The notes under the pieces are model-generated. The model was not told the origin of the DNA. It did not search any database and saw only the letters and a program-made list of their open reading frames with translations. Positions 1 to 5,554 of a stretch of DNA of 7,381 nt are shown one piece after another (the first letter of the stretch is position 1; each line of letters opens with the position of its first letter). The position numbers were made by a program, and so were the translations under genes. Source of the DNA: Tidjanibacter sp. (GTDB lineage Bacteria; Bacteroidota; Bacteroidia; Bacteroidales; Rikenellaceae); the NCBI GenBank assembly GCA_017379955.1, contig JAFNVE010000153.1:1-7381 (forward strand). Reading direction: 5' to 3'.

Positions 1-476
1 AAATCGAAAGCGTCAAATACAAAGTCGTGCATCTCCTGCACCGAGGCGGGAGCCAGCACAATCAACTTAAAGTCACCGTGTGCACCACCCTTACAAGCTT
101 GGAAATAGTCTGCCTGCGAAGGCTGGATAGTACCCAGACCGGGACCACCACGGCTAACATTTACAATCACGCAGGGGAGTTCAGCGCCCGCAATATAACT
201 CATACCCTCGCTCATAAGGCTCACGCCAGGGCTCGATGAGGAGGTGATAACCTTCTTGCCGCAACCAGCACCGCCATAAATCATATTAATGGCAGCAACC
301 TCACTCTCCGCCTGCACAACTACCATACCTGTCGAGAGCCAAGGCTGACGCTCCATAAGTGTCTCCATAACCTCGCTCTGAGGGGTGATGGGGTAGCCGA
401 AGTAGGCATCTGCACCGCAACGGATAGCCGCTTCGGCTATAACCTCGTTGCCTTTCATAAGTCTTACCTCTTCCAT
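1..476 (-). CDS. vorB: 2-oxoacid:ferredoxin oxidoreductase alpha subunit, VorB type (partial, C-terminus off the left edge)
   Basis: This is the alpha subunit of a cytoplasmic, thiamine-diphosphate-dependent 2-oxoacid:ferredoxin oxidoreductase. The family oxidatively decarboxylates a 2-oxoacid (2-oxoisovalerate or 2-oxoglutarate type) to the acyl-CoA and reduces ferredoxin. Only 158 complete codons are present, out of roughly 350-365 usual for VorB. The frame stays open to the window edge. Visible family motifs are GYPITPQSE (residues 27-35), QAESE (55-59), TSSSSPG (78-84) and [13 protein letters not shown] (109-121), all typical of the pyrimidine-binding POR N-terminal domain. The ATG lies 5 nt after the stop of the upstream ferredoxin gene, so the two are co-transcribed and probably translationally coupled; no Shine-Dalgarno is evident. 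The beta (TPP-binding) and gamma subunits are expected further left, outside the window. The family call is firm; the preferred substrate (branched-chain oxoacid versus 2-oxoglutarate) is not decided by this fragment. Confidence 0.93.
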   Translation of the reverse strand, partial: MEEVRLMKGNEVIAEAAIRCGADAYFGYPITPQSEVMETLMERQPWLSTGMVVVQAESEVAAINMIYGGAGCGKKVITSSSSPGVSLMSEGMSYIAGAELPCVIVNVSRGGPGLGTIQPSQADYFQACKGGAHGDFKLIVLAPASVQEMHDFVFDAFD

Positions 477-481
477 AGTGC

Positions 482-709
482 TTACTCGAATTTTTGACGA
501 TAAACGGTGATACATGTGTCAGGGCAGATGATGGCACAACTTGCACATCCAGTGCAGTCGTCGGCATTGACCATAGTGGCGAAGTGGTAGCCCTTACCAT
601 TTACCTCGTCCGCCAAGCCGAGAACGCCACAAGGACACGAGGCAACACATACCTCACAACCTTTGCAACGCTCGGTGTCAATGACTAATGTTCCTTTAAT
701 CTTTGCCAT
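482..709 (-). CDS. 2[4Fe-4S] ferredoxin subunit of the 2-oxoacid:ferredoxin oxidoreductase (delta/KorD-like)
   Basis: This 75-residue protein is a bacterial-type ferredoxin with two complete cluster motifs. The first is CxxCxxCxxxCP with Cys15, 18, 21 and 25; the second has Cys52, 55, 58 and 62. It has no signal peptide or membrane segment, so it is cytoplasmic. In Bacteroidales, a small protein like this is encoded directly before the alpha subunit of VOR/KOR complexes. It acts as the delta subunit, carrying electrons from the TPP site to free ferredoxin. Here it is the first gene of the operon, 5 nt ahead of vorB, with a TAnnTTTG promoter about 50 nt upstream of its ATG. The N-terminus (MAKIKG) matches the usual start of this subunit, which supports this ATG. 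It could be named korD or vorD; the sequence does not decide which. Confidence 0.93.
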   Translation of the reverse strand: MAKIKGTLVIDTERCKGCEVCVASCPCGVLGLADEVNGKGYHFATMVNADDCTGCASCAIICPDTCITVYRQKFE

Positions 710-758
710 ATTTAGTAGTTTTGGTTATGATTTTTTCTAATTATGGTTTTAATGCTTT

Positions 759-766
759 CAAATATA
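759..766 (-). promoter_or_regulatory. Bacteroidetes -7 promoter element for the ferredoxin-vorB operon
   Basis: Read on the minus strand, the site is TATATTTG, an exact match to the Bacteroidetes primary-sigma -7 consensus TAnnTTTG. It lies 49 nt upstream of the ferredoxin ATG, which predicts a 5' leader of about 40 nt. No good TTTG is found at the expected -33 distance. The surrounding region is very AT-rich, so a chance match is possible, but its position upstream of the first gene of the operon favours a real promoter. Confidence 0.6.
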
Positions 767-787
767 TGAAAAAAATCCTGAATTTCC

Positions 788-808
788 TAAAAACTTCCAC
801 TGTTTTTA
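788..808. promoter_or_regulatory. small inverted repeat between the divergent promoters, possible operator
   Basis: A 7-bp perfect inverted repeat, TAAAAAC / GTTTTTA, flanks a 7-nt spacer (TTCCACT). It sits just upstream of the plus-strand -33 motif (815-817) and covers the expected -33 zone of the minus-strand promoter. That is a sensible place for a regulator to act on both operons. The arms are almost all A/T in an AT-rich spacer, so chance is a serious alternative, and no known regulator motif is recognised. Confidence 0.2.
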
Positions 809-814
809 AAAGAG

Positions 815-845
815 TTGTCTAATTGAAATAAAAAACTTATTTTTG
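815..845 (+). promoter_or_regulatory. Bacteroidetes-type promoter for the MBL / aldo-keto reductase / polyferredoxin operon
   Basis: A -33 TTG at 815-817 is separated by 20 bp from TATTTTTG at 838-845. This fits the Bacteroidetes pattern TTG-N19-21-TAnnTTTG in both sequence and spacing. Transcription would start near 850, giving a leader of about 25 nt before the ATG at 877. It is the best-formed promoter in the window and stands divergent to the ferredoxin promoter. Confidence 0.7.
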
Positions 846-876
846 TGTAATATGTGAAAACTATTTCCTGACCTAA

Positions 877-1737
877 ATGAAAAGTATCATGAAGCGCTTA
901 AATCTTCTTATGGCGATATGCTCGCTCTTTATCTCTACTTGTGCAACACTCTCGGCACAACAGATGCCCCAGAATATGAAGAGTTATTGGGGTGAGGTGG
1001 TGTTTAATAACGATGACCTTACAATCCGACAGATTGACGAGCATACCTGGGTTGGCTCTGGTAAAATGATGTCGAGCGAGGCAATCTATATCATCGAGGG
1101 AGAGCAGAAAGCTATCCTGCTCGATGCTGGTACCCGCATTGCTGACCTTGACAAGATTGTTGCACAGATTACCGACAAACCTGTAACACTCCTTGCGACA
1201 CATCTCCATCCAGACCACACCGGCTCGGCTATCAACTATTTCCCCGAGATTTGGATTGGTAGTGGTGATGAGAAGAGTGAGCCTCAATATCTTGGCAACT
1301 ATAAAGGCAAGGTGAACTATCTTACAGAGGGTCAGATTTGGGATCTCGGAGGCCGTAAGTTAGAGGTTGTCTACACCCCAGGCCATACCAGTGGCTCGAT
1401 AACACTGATTGACAAGGAGGCTGGCTATGGTTTTAGTGGTGACGCATTTGGCTCGGGTAATCTATTGCTATTTACTGACTTCTCGACCCTGATTGCTACT
1501 TGCGAGAAGATGAGTGCCAAGATGGAGAAAGATGGTATCGAGTATCTCTTCCCTGGCCACTTCTTTGGTGTAAATGTGGAGACCGTACAGCGACTAAAAG
1601 ACCAGATTGAGGTAAGTCGTGGTGTTCTCTCGGGTGAACTTAAAGGTGGAGCTTCGCGCCCTGGTGGTGTCGGAGGCAAGTACACCATCACCAAGTATGG
1701 ATTCAACATCGTCTATGATGATGCCCAACTCAAATAA
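877..1737 (+). CDS. exported metallo-beta-lactamase-fold metallohydrolase
   Basis: This 286-residue protein has the metallo-beta-lactamase fold. The dinuclear metal site is complete: His109, His111, Asp113 and His114 in THLHPDHTGS, His170 in TPGHTSGS, Asp189 in SGDAFGSG, and His228 in PGHFFGVN. The N-terminus is a Sec signal: a short basic n-region (MKRLNLL), a hydrophobic stretch at about residues 8-25, and a likely cleavage after LSA (residue 27), giving a mature periplasmic enzyme. An in-frame ATG at 889 would leave a more standard 23-residue signal, so the real start may be there. Cys22 is preceded by IST, a poor lipobox, so a lipoprotein is less likely. It is the first gene of a three-gene operon, 26 nt before an exported Fe-S aldo/keto reductase. 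The fold covers lactonases, thioesterases, glyoxalase-II-like enzymes and beta-lactamases, and the sequence does not say which reaction this one catalyses. A hydrolytic step on the same substrate as its neighbour is inference only. Confidence 0.93.
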   Translation: MKSIMKRLNLLMAICSLFISTCATLSAQQMPQNMKSYWGEVVFNNDDLTIRQIDEHTWVGSGKMMSSEAIYIIEGEQKAILLDAGTRIADLDKIVAQITDKPVTLLATHLHPDHTGSAINYFPEIWIGSGDEKSEPQYLGNYKGKVNYLTEGQIWDLGGRKLEVVYTPGHTSGSITLIDKEAGYGFSGDAFGSGNLLLFTDFSTLIATCEKMSAKMEKDGIEYLFPGHFFGVNVETVQRLKDQIEVSRGVLSGELKGGASRPGGVGGKYTITKYGFNIVYDDAQLK

Positions 1738-1763
1738 TCATTATCCAAATTATATACTTTTCT

Positions 1764-3137
1764 ATGACAAAAATCAGTGATAAAGTGGAGAGCCTTTTGA
1801 ATAAAAAGGTATCTCGTCGCTCTGCCCTGAAAGCGATGGCTCTCGGTGGTGTTGCTATGGCTGGTGGGTCGTTGCTCTCCTCGTGTGGAGGTGAGAAGAA
1901 GACTGAGGCAACCACTGTTACTCCCGAGGGTTTGAAAGAGGGTAAGGTGACAATGCGCACCAACCCAAAAAATGGTGATGATATCTCACTGCTCGGCTTT
2001 GGCTGTATGCGTTTCCCGACCTTGAGCAACGGTCGAATCAATGAGGAACTCACGCAGCAGATGATTGACTACGCCTACGAGCACGGTATCAACTACTACG
2101 ACACTGCCTGGATGTATCACGGTGGCGATTCGCAGCGTGTGATTGGCAACTGTCTGCGTAAATATCCCCGCGAGAGTTACTTCCTTGCAAACAAGATGCC
2201 TCCCACAGCGCAAAATCTGGCAGACGCTAAGCGTATCTTCCAAGAGCAACTCGACCTGTGCGGAGTGGAGTATTTCGACTACTATCTGCTCCACAACCTG
2301 CAACGTCAGAGCCAGTGGGATGACTTCTATATGGCTCAGGGTGTTTACGACTATCTGTTAGAGGAGAAAAAGGCTGGTCGTATTCGTCGCCTCGGCTTCT
2401 CGTTCCACGGTAGTCCCGAGCTGATGGAGTATCTGTTGAATCAGCCTGTCGATTGGGAGTTTATCCAGATTCAGATGAATTACCTCGATTGGGAGGACCC
2501 AAATATGCAGGCTCGTGAGTTGTACGAGATGATTGCTGCCAAGGATATTCCTATCGTAGTTATGGAGCCTATTCGTGGTGGTGCACTTGCCTCGATGGGT
2601 GAGCGATTGGTAGAGATGATGACCGAAGAGCGTCCTGAACTTAGCCCTGCCGGTATGGCACTCAGTTTCTGCGCTACCTATCCTGCAATTATGTGTGTGC
2701 TGAGTGGTATGACCGCTATGGAGCACGTTGTGGAGAACGTAAATACCTTTATCGACTTTGAGCCTCTGAGCCAGAAGGCAAACGATACTCTCTTGGAGGT
2801 GGCTCGTCTGCATAAGGCAAATCCCTCGATTGGATGTACCCAGTGCGAGTACTGTATGCCTTGCCCCTATGGTATTGATATCCCGCATATCTTCCAGATA
2901 TATGACCGCACAAGTCAGGAGCTCAACCTGCCCGACCCCAATGGTCCGCACGACAGGGAGTTTATGCGCAAACGCAGACTCTTCCTCAACCGCTATAAGA
3001 ATACCATTGCCGAGCGTGCTACGGCAGAGTTCTGTATCAACTGCGGACAGTGCGAGCCCGCTTGTCCTCAGCGTATCCGCATTCCTCGTCAACTCGACAA
3101 TATCGAAAGACTTGTCAACGAACTTAAACACATCTAA
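1764..3137 (+). CDS. Tat-exported aldo/keto reductase with C-terminal 4Fe-4S ferredoxin domain, possible lipoprotein
   Basis: The 457-residue product has three parts. Residues 1-42 look like a twin-arginine signal: a long n-region, VSRRSALK at 16-23, a hydrophobic stretch, then LSSC with Cys41 in lipobox position, which suggests a Tat-exported, lipid-anchored protein. Residues about 75-335 are an aldo/keto reductase TIM barrel with all four catalytic-tetrad residues: Asp113 and Tyr118 (YYDTAWMYHGG), Lys144 (LANKMPP) and His177 (YLLHNL). Residues about 355-440 form a ferredoxin-like domain with eight cysteines: Cys358, 361, 364 and 367, then 424, 427, 430 and 434 (CINCGQCEPACP). The first set is one residue tighter than the usual CxxCxxCxxxC. 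The usual C-terminal NADPH-phosphate motif of cytoplasmic aldo/keto reductases is not obvious; the equivalent stretch reads SGMTAMEHVVENV (314-326). The gene ends 14 nt before a membrane polyferredoxin gene, its likely electron partner. The family is common in Bacteroidales but its substrate is unknown. Assignment to the family is firm; export is likely. Confidence 0.93.
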   Translation: MTKISDKVESLLNKKVSRRSALKAMALGGVAMAGGSLLSSCGGEKKTEATTVTPEGLKEGKVTMRTNPKNGDDISLLGFGCMRFPTLSNGRINEELTQQMIDYAYEHGINYYDTAWMYHGGDSQRVIGNCLRKYPRESYFLANKMPPTAQNLADAKRIFQEQLDLCGVEYFDYYLLHNLQRQSQWDDFYMAQGVYDYLLEEKKAGRIRRLGFSFHGSPELMEYLLNQPVDWEFIQIQMNYLDWEDPNMQARELYEMIAAKDIPIVVMEPIRGGALASMGERLVEMMTEERPELSPAGMALSFCATYPAIMCVLSGMTAMEHVVENVNTFIDFEPLSQKANDTLLEVARLHKANPSIGCTQCEYCMPCPYGIDIPHIFQIYDRTSQELNLPDPNGPHDREFMRKRRLFLNRYKNTIAERATAEFCINCGQCEPACPQRIRIPRQLDNIERLVNELKHI

Positions 3138-3151
3138 CCCGTAGAGAAAGT

Positions 3152-4705
3152 ATGTCAGCAAAGAAGAAAGTTCAGAAATCGTGGCTCCGCAGAGGCCGTA
3201 TCGTATTGGCTATCTGCTCGTTTGTGATGCTCACAATGCTCTTTGTAGCCCTCTCGGGTACGAAGATGTTTGCCTTTATGGCTAAGGCGCAGTTTATTCC
3301 TGCACTCCTTGCAGGTAACTTCCTTGTGGTTGCCCTTGTGGCAATTGTTACCCTTATTTTTGGTCGTATCTATTGCTCGGTGGTATGTCCGTTGGGTCTG
3401 TTCCAGGACCTCTTCAATTGGCTCACCAAGCGACTTGGTGGTAAGAAACAGGCACGACGCTTTGAGTACTCCGAGCCTAAGAGTATTCTTCGCTACTCGG
3501 TGTTGGGCGTATTTGCTCTGCTGCTTGTGTTTGGTGTGGCAGGTATTGCAGCCCTGATTGAGCCATATAGTGCTTTTGGCCGTATGATGACCGACCTGAT
3601 GCAACCTGCTGCTACGGGTGTGAACAACCTGCTCGCCTCGATGTTTGGCGATAGTTTTGGTCGTGAGCCTTTTGTGGCTATCAATGCTGTGGCACTCTCG
3701 GTGTCGATTGTTACCTTCGTTGTTGTGGCTCTGTTGGCGTGCCGTAGTGGTCGTACTTGGTGTAACACCATCTGCCCCGTGGGTACTCTGCTTGGCTGCG
3801 CTGCAAAGGTTGCTCCCTTTAAGGTGCGTATCGATGAGAGCAAGTGTGTTAGTTGCGGATTGTGTGGCAAGATGTGCAAGAGTTCCTGCATCGACACCAA
3901 GAATAAGAAGATTGACTACTCGCGCTGTGTTGATTGTTTCGACTGTATAGAGAACTGCTCGGTAGGTGCTATCAAGTTCACCACTGCATCGGCTATTGTA
4001 AAAGCAGAGGCTAAGACAGATGATAAACCCGCAGAGGGTGGGGTGGAGGATGGCTCACGCCGTCGCTTTATAACTACCGCACTTGCTACAAGTGTTGCTA
4101 TCCCCGCTGCATGGGCTGCAAAGAAGACAGACGAGGTGGCTGCTGCTGTCAGCGAAAAGAAACCCTCAGAGCGTAAGGTGGCTGTGTCGCCTTTCGGCTC
4201 GCTCAGTCACAAGCATCTCAACGACCACTGCACCTCGTGTCATCTGTGCGTGAGCAAGTGTCCGAATAATGTGTTGCGCCCAGCGTTGGGTGAGTATGGC
4301 ATTGCAGGTATTATGCAGCCTGTTATGGACTACTCGCGTGGCTATTGCGACTATGAGTGTACTACCTGTATGGATGTATGCCCTGCAGGTGCACTGAAAC
4401 CTCTCTCGCTTGATGAGAAACAAGCTACCCAGATTGGTATTGCGGTGTTTAATAAGGAGTTGTGTGTAGTTAGTGAGAGTAGCCACGCTTGCGGTAACTG
4501 CGCATCACACTGCCCTGCGGGTGCTATCCGTATGGTGCCCGACTACACTGCTCCGCTTGCTAATCCTCGCGGAAACCAGCGTTATAAACTCTTCCCACAG
4601 ATTGAGGAGGCACTCTGTATCGGTTGCGGTGCTTGTGAGTATCACTGCCCCGCCAAGCCGTTCAGCGCAATCCACGTCGAGGGCTTGGAAGTTCACAAAG
4701 CCTAA
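3152..4705 (+). CDS. membrane polyferredoxin, NapH-like quinol oxidase module fused to a NapG-like ferredoxin domain
   Basis: This 517-residue integral membrane Fe-S protein has two halves. The first (1-275) resembles NapH. It has four predicted membrane helices at about 17-36, 48-71, 113-135 and 178-197, with CxxxCP motifs after helix 2 (Cys75, Cys79) and helix 4 (Cys204, Cys208). Two 4Fe-4S motifs follow (Cys232, 235, 238, 242 and Cys259, 262, 265, 269). Basic residues at 13-16, 93-103 and 198-201 put these clusters in the cytoplasm. A twin-arginine-like motif, GSRRRFI (301-307), then precedes a hydrophobic stretch (306-322). The second half carries four more cluster motifs, as in NapG: Cys360/363/366/370, Cys399/403/406/410, Cys438/447/450/454 and Cys489/492/495/499. 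In nitrate respiration NapH and NapG move electrons from menaquinol to a periplasmic reductase, and a similar role is inferred here with the adjacent aldo/keto reductase. No napA or other molybdenum reductase is nearby. It is the last gene of the operon, followed by a terminator. Confidence 0.92.
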   Translation: MSAKKKVQKSWLRRGRIVLAICSFVMLTMLFVALSGTKMFAFMAKAQFIPALLAGNFLVVALVAIVTLIFGRIYCSVVCPLGLFQDLFNWLTKRLGGKKQARRFEYSEPKSILRYSVLGVFALLLVFGVAGIAALIEPYSAFGRMMTDLMQPAATGVNNLLASMFGDSFGREPFVAINAVALSVSIVTFVVVALLACRSGRTWCNTICPVGTLLGCAAKVAPFKVRIDESKCVSCGLCGKMCKSSCIDTKNKKIDYSRCVDCFDCIENCSVGAIKFTTASAIVKAEAKTDDKPAEGGVEDGSRRRFITTALATSVAIPAAWAAKKTDEVAAAVSEKKPSERKVAVSPFGSLSHKHLNDHCTSCHLCVSKCPNNVLRPALGEYGIAGIMQPVMDYSRGYCDYECTTCMDVCPAGALKPLSLDEKQATQIGIAVFNKELCVVSESSHACGNCASHCPAGAIRMVPDYTAPLANPRGNQRYKLFPQIEEALCIGCGACEYHCPAKPFSAIHVEGLEVHKA

Positions 4706-4732
4706 TTACAGGGAAATTGTCTAACAATAATT

Positions 4733-4765
4733 AAGGGTTGTCCTTTCGGGACAACCCTTTGTTTT
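4733..4765. terminator. strong intrinsic terminator hairpin, probably shared by convergent units
   Basis: A perfect 11-bp stem pairs 4733-4743 (AAGGGTTGTCC) with 4749-4759 around a TTTCG loop. The T-rich tract TGTTTTG follows on the plus strand. It lies 27 nt after the stop of the polyferredoxin gene and 7 nt beyond the 3' end of the minus-strand tRNA. It therefore ends the plus-strand operon and can also serve the tRNA transcript, although the minus-strand tail (AATTATTG) is a weaker U-tract. Confidence 0.9.
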
Positions 4766-4766
4766 G

Positions 4767-4841
4767 TCGGGATACCGAGATTCGAACTCGGGACCTCCAA
4801 CTCCCGAAGCTGGCGCGCTAACCGGACTGCGCTACATCCCG
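4767..4841 (-). tRNA. tRNA-Pro (anticodon CGG)
   Basis: Read on the minus strand, this 75-nt gene folds as a cloverleaf. The acceptor stem pairs CGGGATG with TATCCCG (one G-T pair at its base), and the discriminator base is A. The anticodon stem CCAGC/GTTGG encloses the loop TTCGGGA, so the anticodon is CGG, reading the proline codon CCG. The T arm contains GTTCGAATC. A first base of C paired to G72 is the usual bacterial tRNA-Pro identity feature. CCA is not encoded, so it must be added after transcription. The gene is convergent with the polyferredoxin operon and ends at the shared hairpin. Confidence 0.97.
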
Positions 4842-4861
4842 ATTGCTTTTGTTAAGCACCG

Positions 4862-4890
4862 CAAAGATAATAAATTATCCGTAGAGCAAA
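4862..4890 (-). promoter_or_regulatory. probable promoter of the tRNA-Pro gene
   Basis: On the minus strand, TATCTTTG (4869 down to 4862) matches the TAnnTTTG -7 consensus exactly and lies 20 nt upstream of the tRNA 5' end. A TTTG (4890 down to 4887) stands 17 bp further upstream, slightly closer than the usual 19-21 bp for a -33 element. The short predicted leader suits a tRNA gene. Confidence 0.6.
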
Positions 4891-4994
4891 AATTTTCGCT
4901 CCAAAATTTATCCAACCCTGCCAATACCTATTATATATATTAGACCAAATTCACACCTCTCCCAAAAATGTGTAAAAAAATACTCCTTTTGTGT

Positions 4995-5002
4995 TACATT
5001 TG
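4995..5002 (+). promoter_or_regulatory. -7 promoter element for the ECF sigma operon
   Basis: TACATTTG matches the Bacteroidetes -7 consensus TAnnTTTG exactly. It is 54 nt upstream of the sigma-factor ATG, giving a predicted leader of about 48 nt. The -33 region is weak: only TGTG at 4969-4972, 22 bp away. The rest of the 215-nt intergenic space (4842-5056) is AT-rich and holds the divergent tRNA promoter and no gene that I can see. A second, autoregulated ECF promoter could be hidden here but no consensus is known to me for this sigma factor. Confidence 0.55.
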
Positions 5003-5044
5003 TAGGTAGTTAGTCGTCTATATTGTGAAACCCGACCGAAAAAT

Positions 5045-5048
5045 GGAG
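5045..5048 (+). promoter_or_regulatory. Shine-Dalgarno-like GGAG setting the sigma-factor start
   Basis: GGAG (within GGAGAAGA) lies 8 nt before the ATG at 5057. Most other genes here lack an obvious Shine-Dalgarno, so this one supports 5057 as the sigma start. The GGAG overlaps an out-of-frame ATG at 5043 that opens only a five-codon frame. Confidence 0.5.
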
Positions 5049-5056
5049 AAGACAAG

Positions 5057-5554
5057 ATGAATCAAAGAGAGTTTTCAGAGAAGTTGCTGCCAATGAAGCA
5101 ACTCATTTTTCGGTATGCCTTAGGGCTTGTGGGTGCGCGAGAGGAGGCGGAAGATATTACCCAAGATATCTACGCCAGGCTTTGGGAGAGGCGCAGCGAA
5201 CTTGACTCGGTTGCCAACCTGCAAGGCTACGTTCTCGGATCGGTGAGAAATCTTGCCCTCGACCGCATAAAGCGACGACGACGGTTTGACGAGAGGGTAG
5301 AGGAGATGCGACACGAGGAGCGTGTGAGTCGTCAGCCCGAGGGATTCGACCTCAAAGAGCGATTGGCTCGGATAGTGGCGACCCTCCCCGAAAGGCAACA
5401 ACAAATCTTCCACCTGCGCGATGTGGAGGGTAAAGAGATGGCCGATATAGCTGCTACGGTGGGTGTAGATGAGCCAACGGCGAGAGTCCTACTCAGCCGA
5501 GCGCGAAAGACAATTAGAGAAGAGATGCAAAAGATAATGAGCTATGGAGTTTAA
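5057..5554 (+). CDS. ECF-family RNA polymerase sigma-70 factor
   Basis: This 165-residue protein is a group IV (ECF) sigma factor containing only regions 2 and 4, the standard length for the family. Region 2 covers about residues 15-76, including EEAEDITQDIYARLWE (29-44), the core-binding and -10-recognition helices, and the basic run DRIKRRRR (69-76). Region 4 covers about 108-157, starting with LPERQQQIFHL; its helix-turn-helix, about 127-150, ends with LLSRARK. The protein is cytoplasmic and directs RNA polymerase to a dedicated promoter set. Its gene overlaps the next gene by 11 nt, so the two are translationally coupled, as expected for a sigma/anti-sigma pair. It heads an operon whose later products are exported, which suggests an envelope-linked regulon. 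The closest Bacteroidetes relatives often regulate SusC/SusD loci, but no susC/susD or FecR-like gene is in this window. Confidence 0.95.
   Translation: MNQREFSEKLLPMKQLIFRYALGLVGAREEAEDITQDIYARLWERRSELDSVANLQGYVLGSVRNLALDRIKRRRRFDERVEEMRHEERVSRQPEGFDLKERLARIVATLPERQQQIFHLRDVEGKEMADIAATVGVDEPTARVLLSRARKTIREEMQKIMSYGV

Noticed and set aside
301..600. A 99-codon minus-strand open frame spanning the ferredoxin-vorB junction.
   Set aside because: It is out of frame with both real genes, which show strong family motifs, and reads as low-quality protein.
942..944. Cys22 in the MBL signal peptide as a lipoprotein lipobox cysteine.
   Set aside because: The preceding residues (IST) do not fit the usual small residue at -1, while a good signal peptidase I site (LSA) follows a few residues later.
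898..1287. A 129-codon minus-strand open frame within the MBL gene.
   Set aside because: Antisense shadow of a gene with a complete metal-binding motif set; no domain or promoter seen.
2358..3161. A 267-codon open frame on the minus strand, opposite the aldo/keto reductase gene.
   Set aside because: It lies wholly antisense to a gene with clear catalytic and Fe-S motifs, has no recognisable domain, and its length is explained by codon bias in the real gene.
3152..4705. Assignment of the polyferredoxin to periplasmic nitrate reduction (napGH).
   Set aside because: No napA, napB, napD or other molybdenum-enzyme gene is in the window, and the direct partner is an aldo/keto reductase; only the architecture is Nap-like.
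4966..5001. Inverted arms AAATGT (4966-4971) and ACATTT (4996-5001) around the sigma promoter as an operator.
   Set aside because: Six-bp AT-rich arms 24 bp apart are expected by chance here, and one arm is simply the -7 element.
5043..5060. A five-codon frame (ATG to TGA) whose stop overlaps the sigma-factor start codon, like a coupling leader peptide.
   Set aside because: Its first codons contain the GGAG that serves the sigma ATG at 5057, so the upstream ATG is most simply chance; no upstream ribosome site is seen for it.
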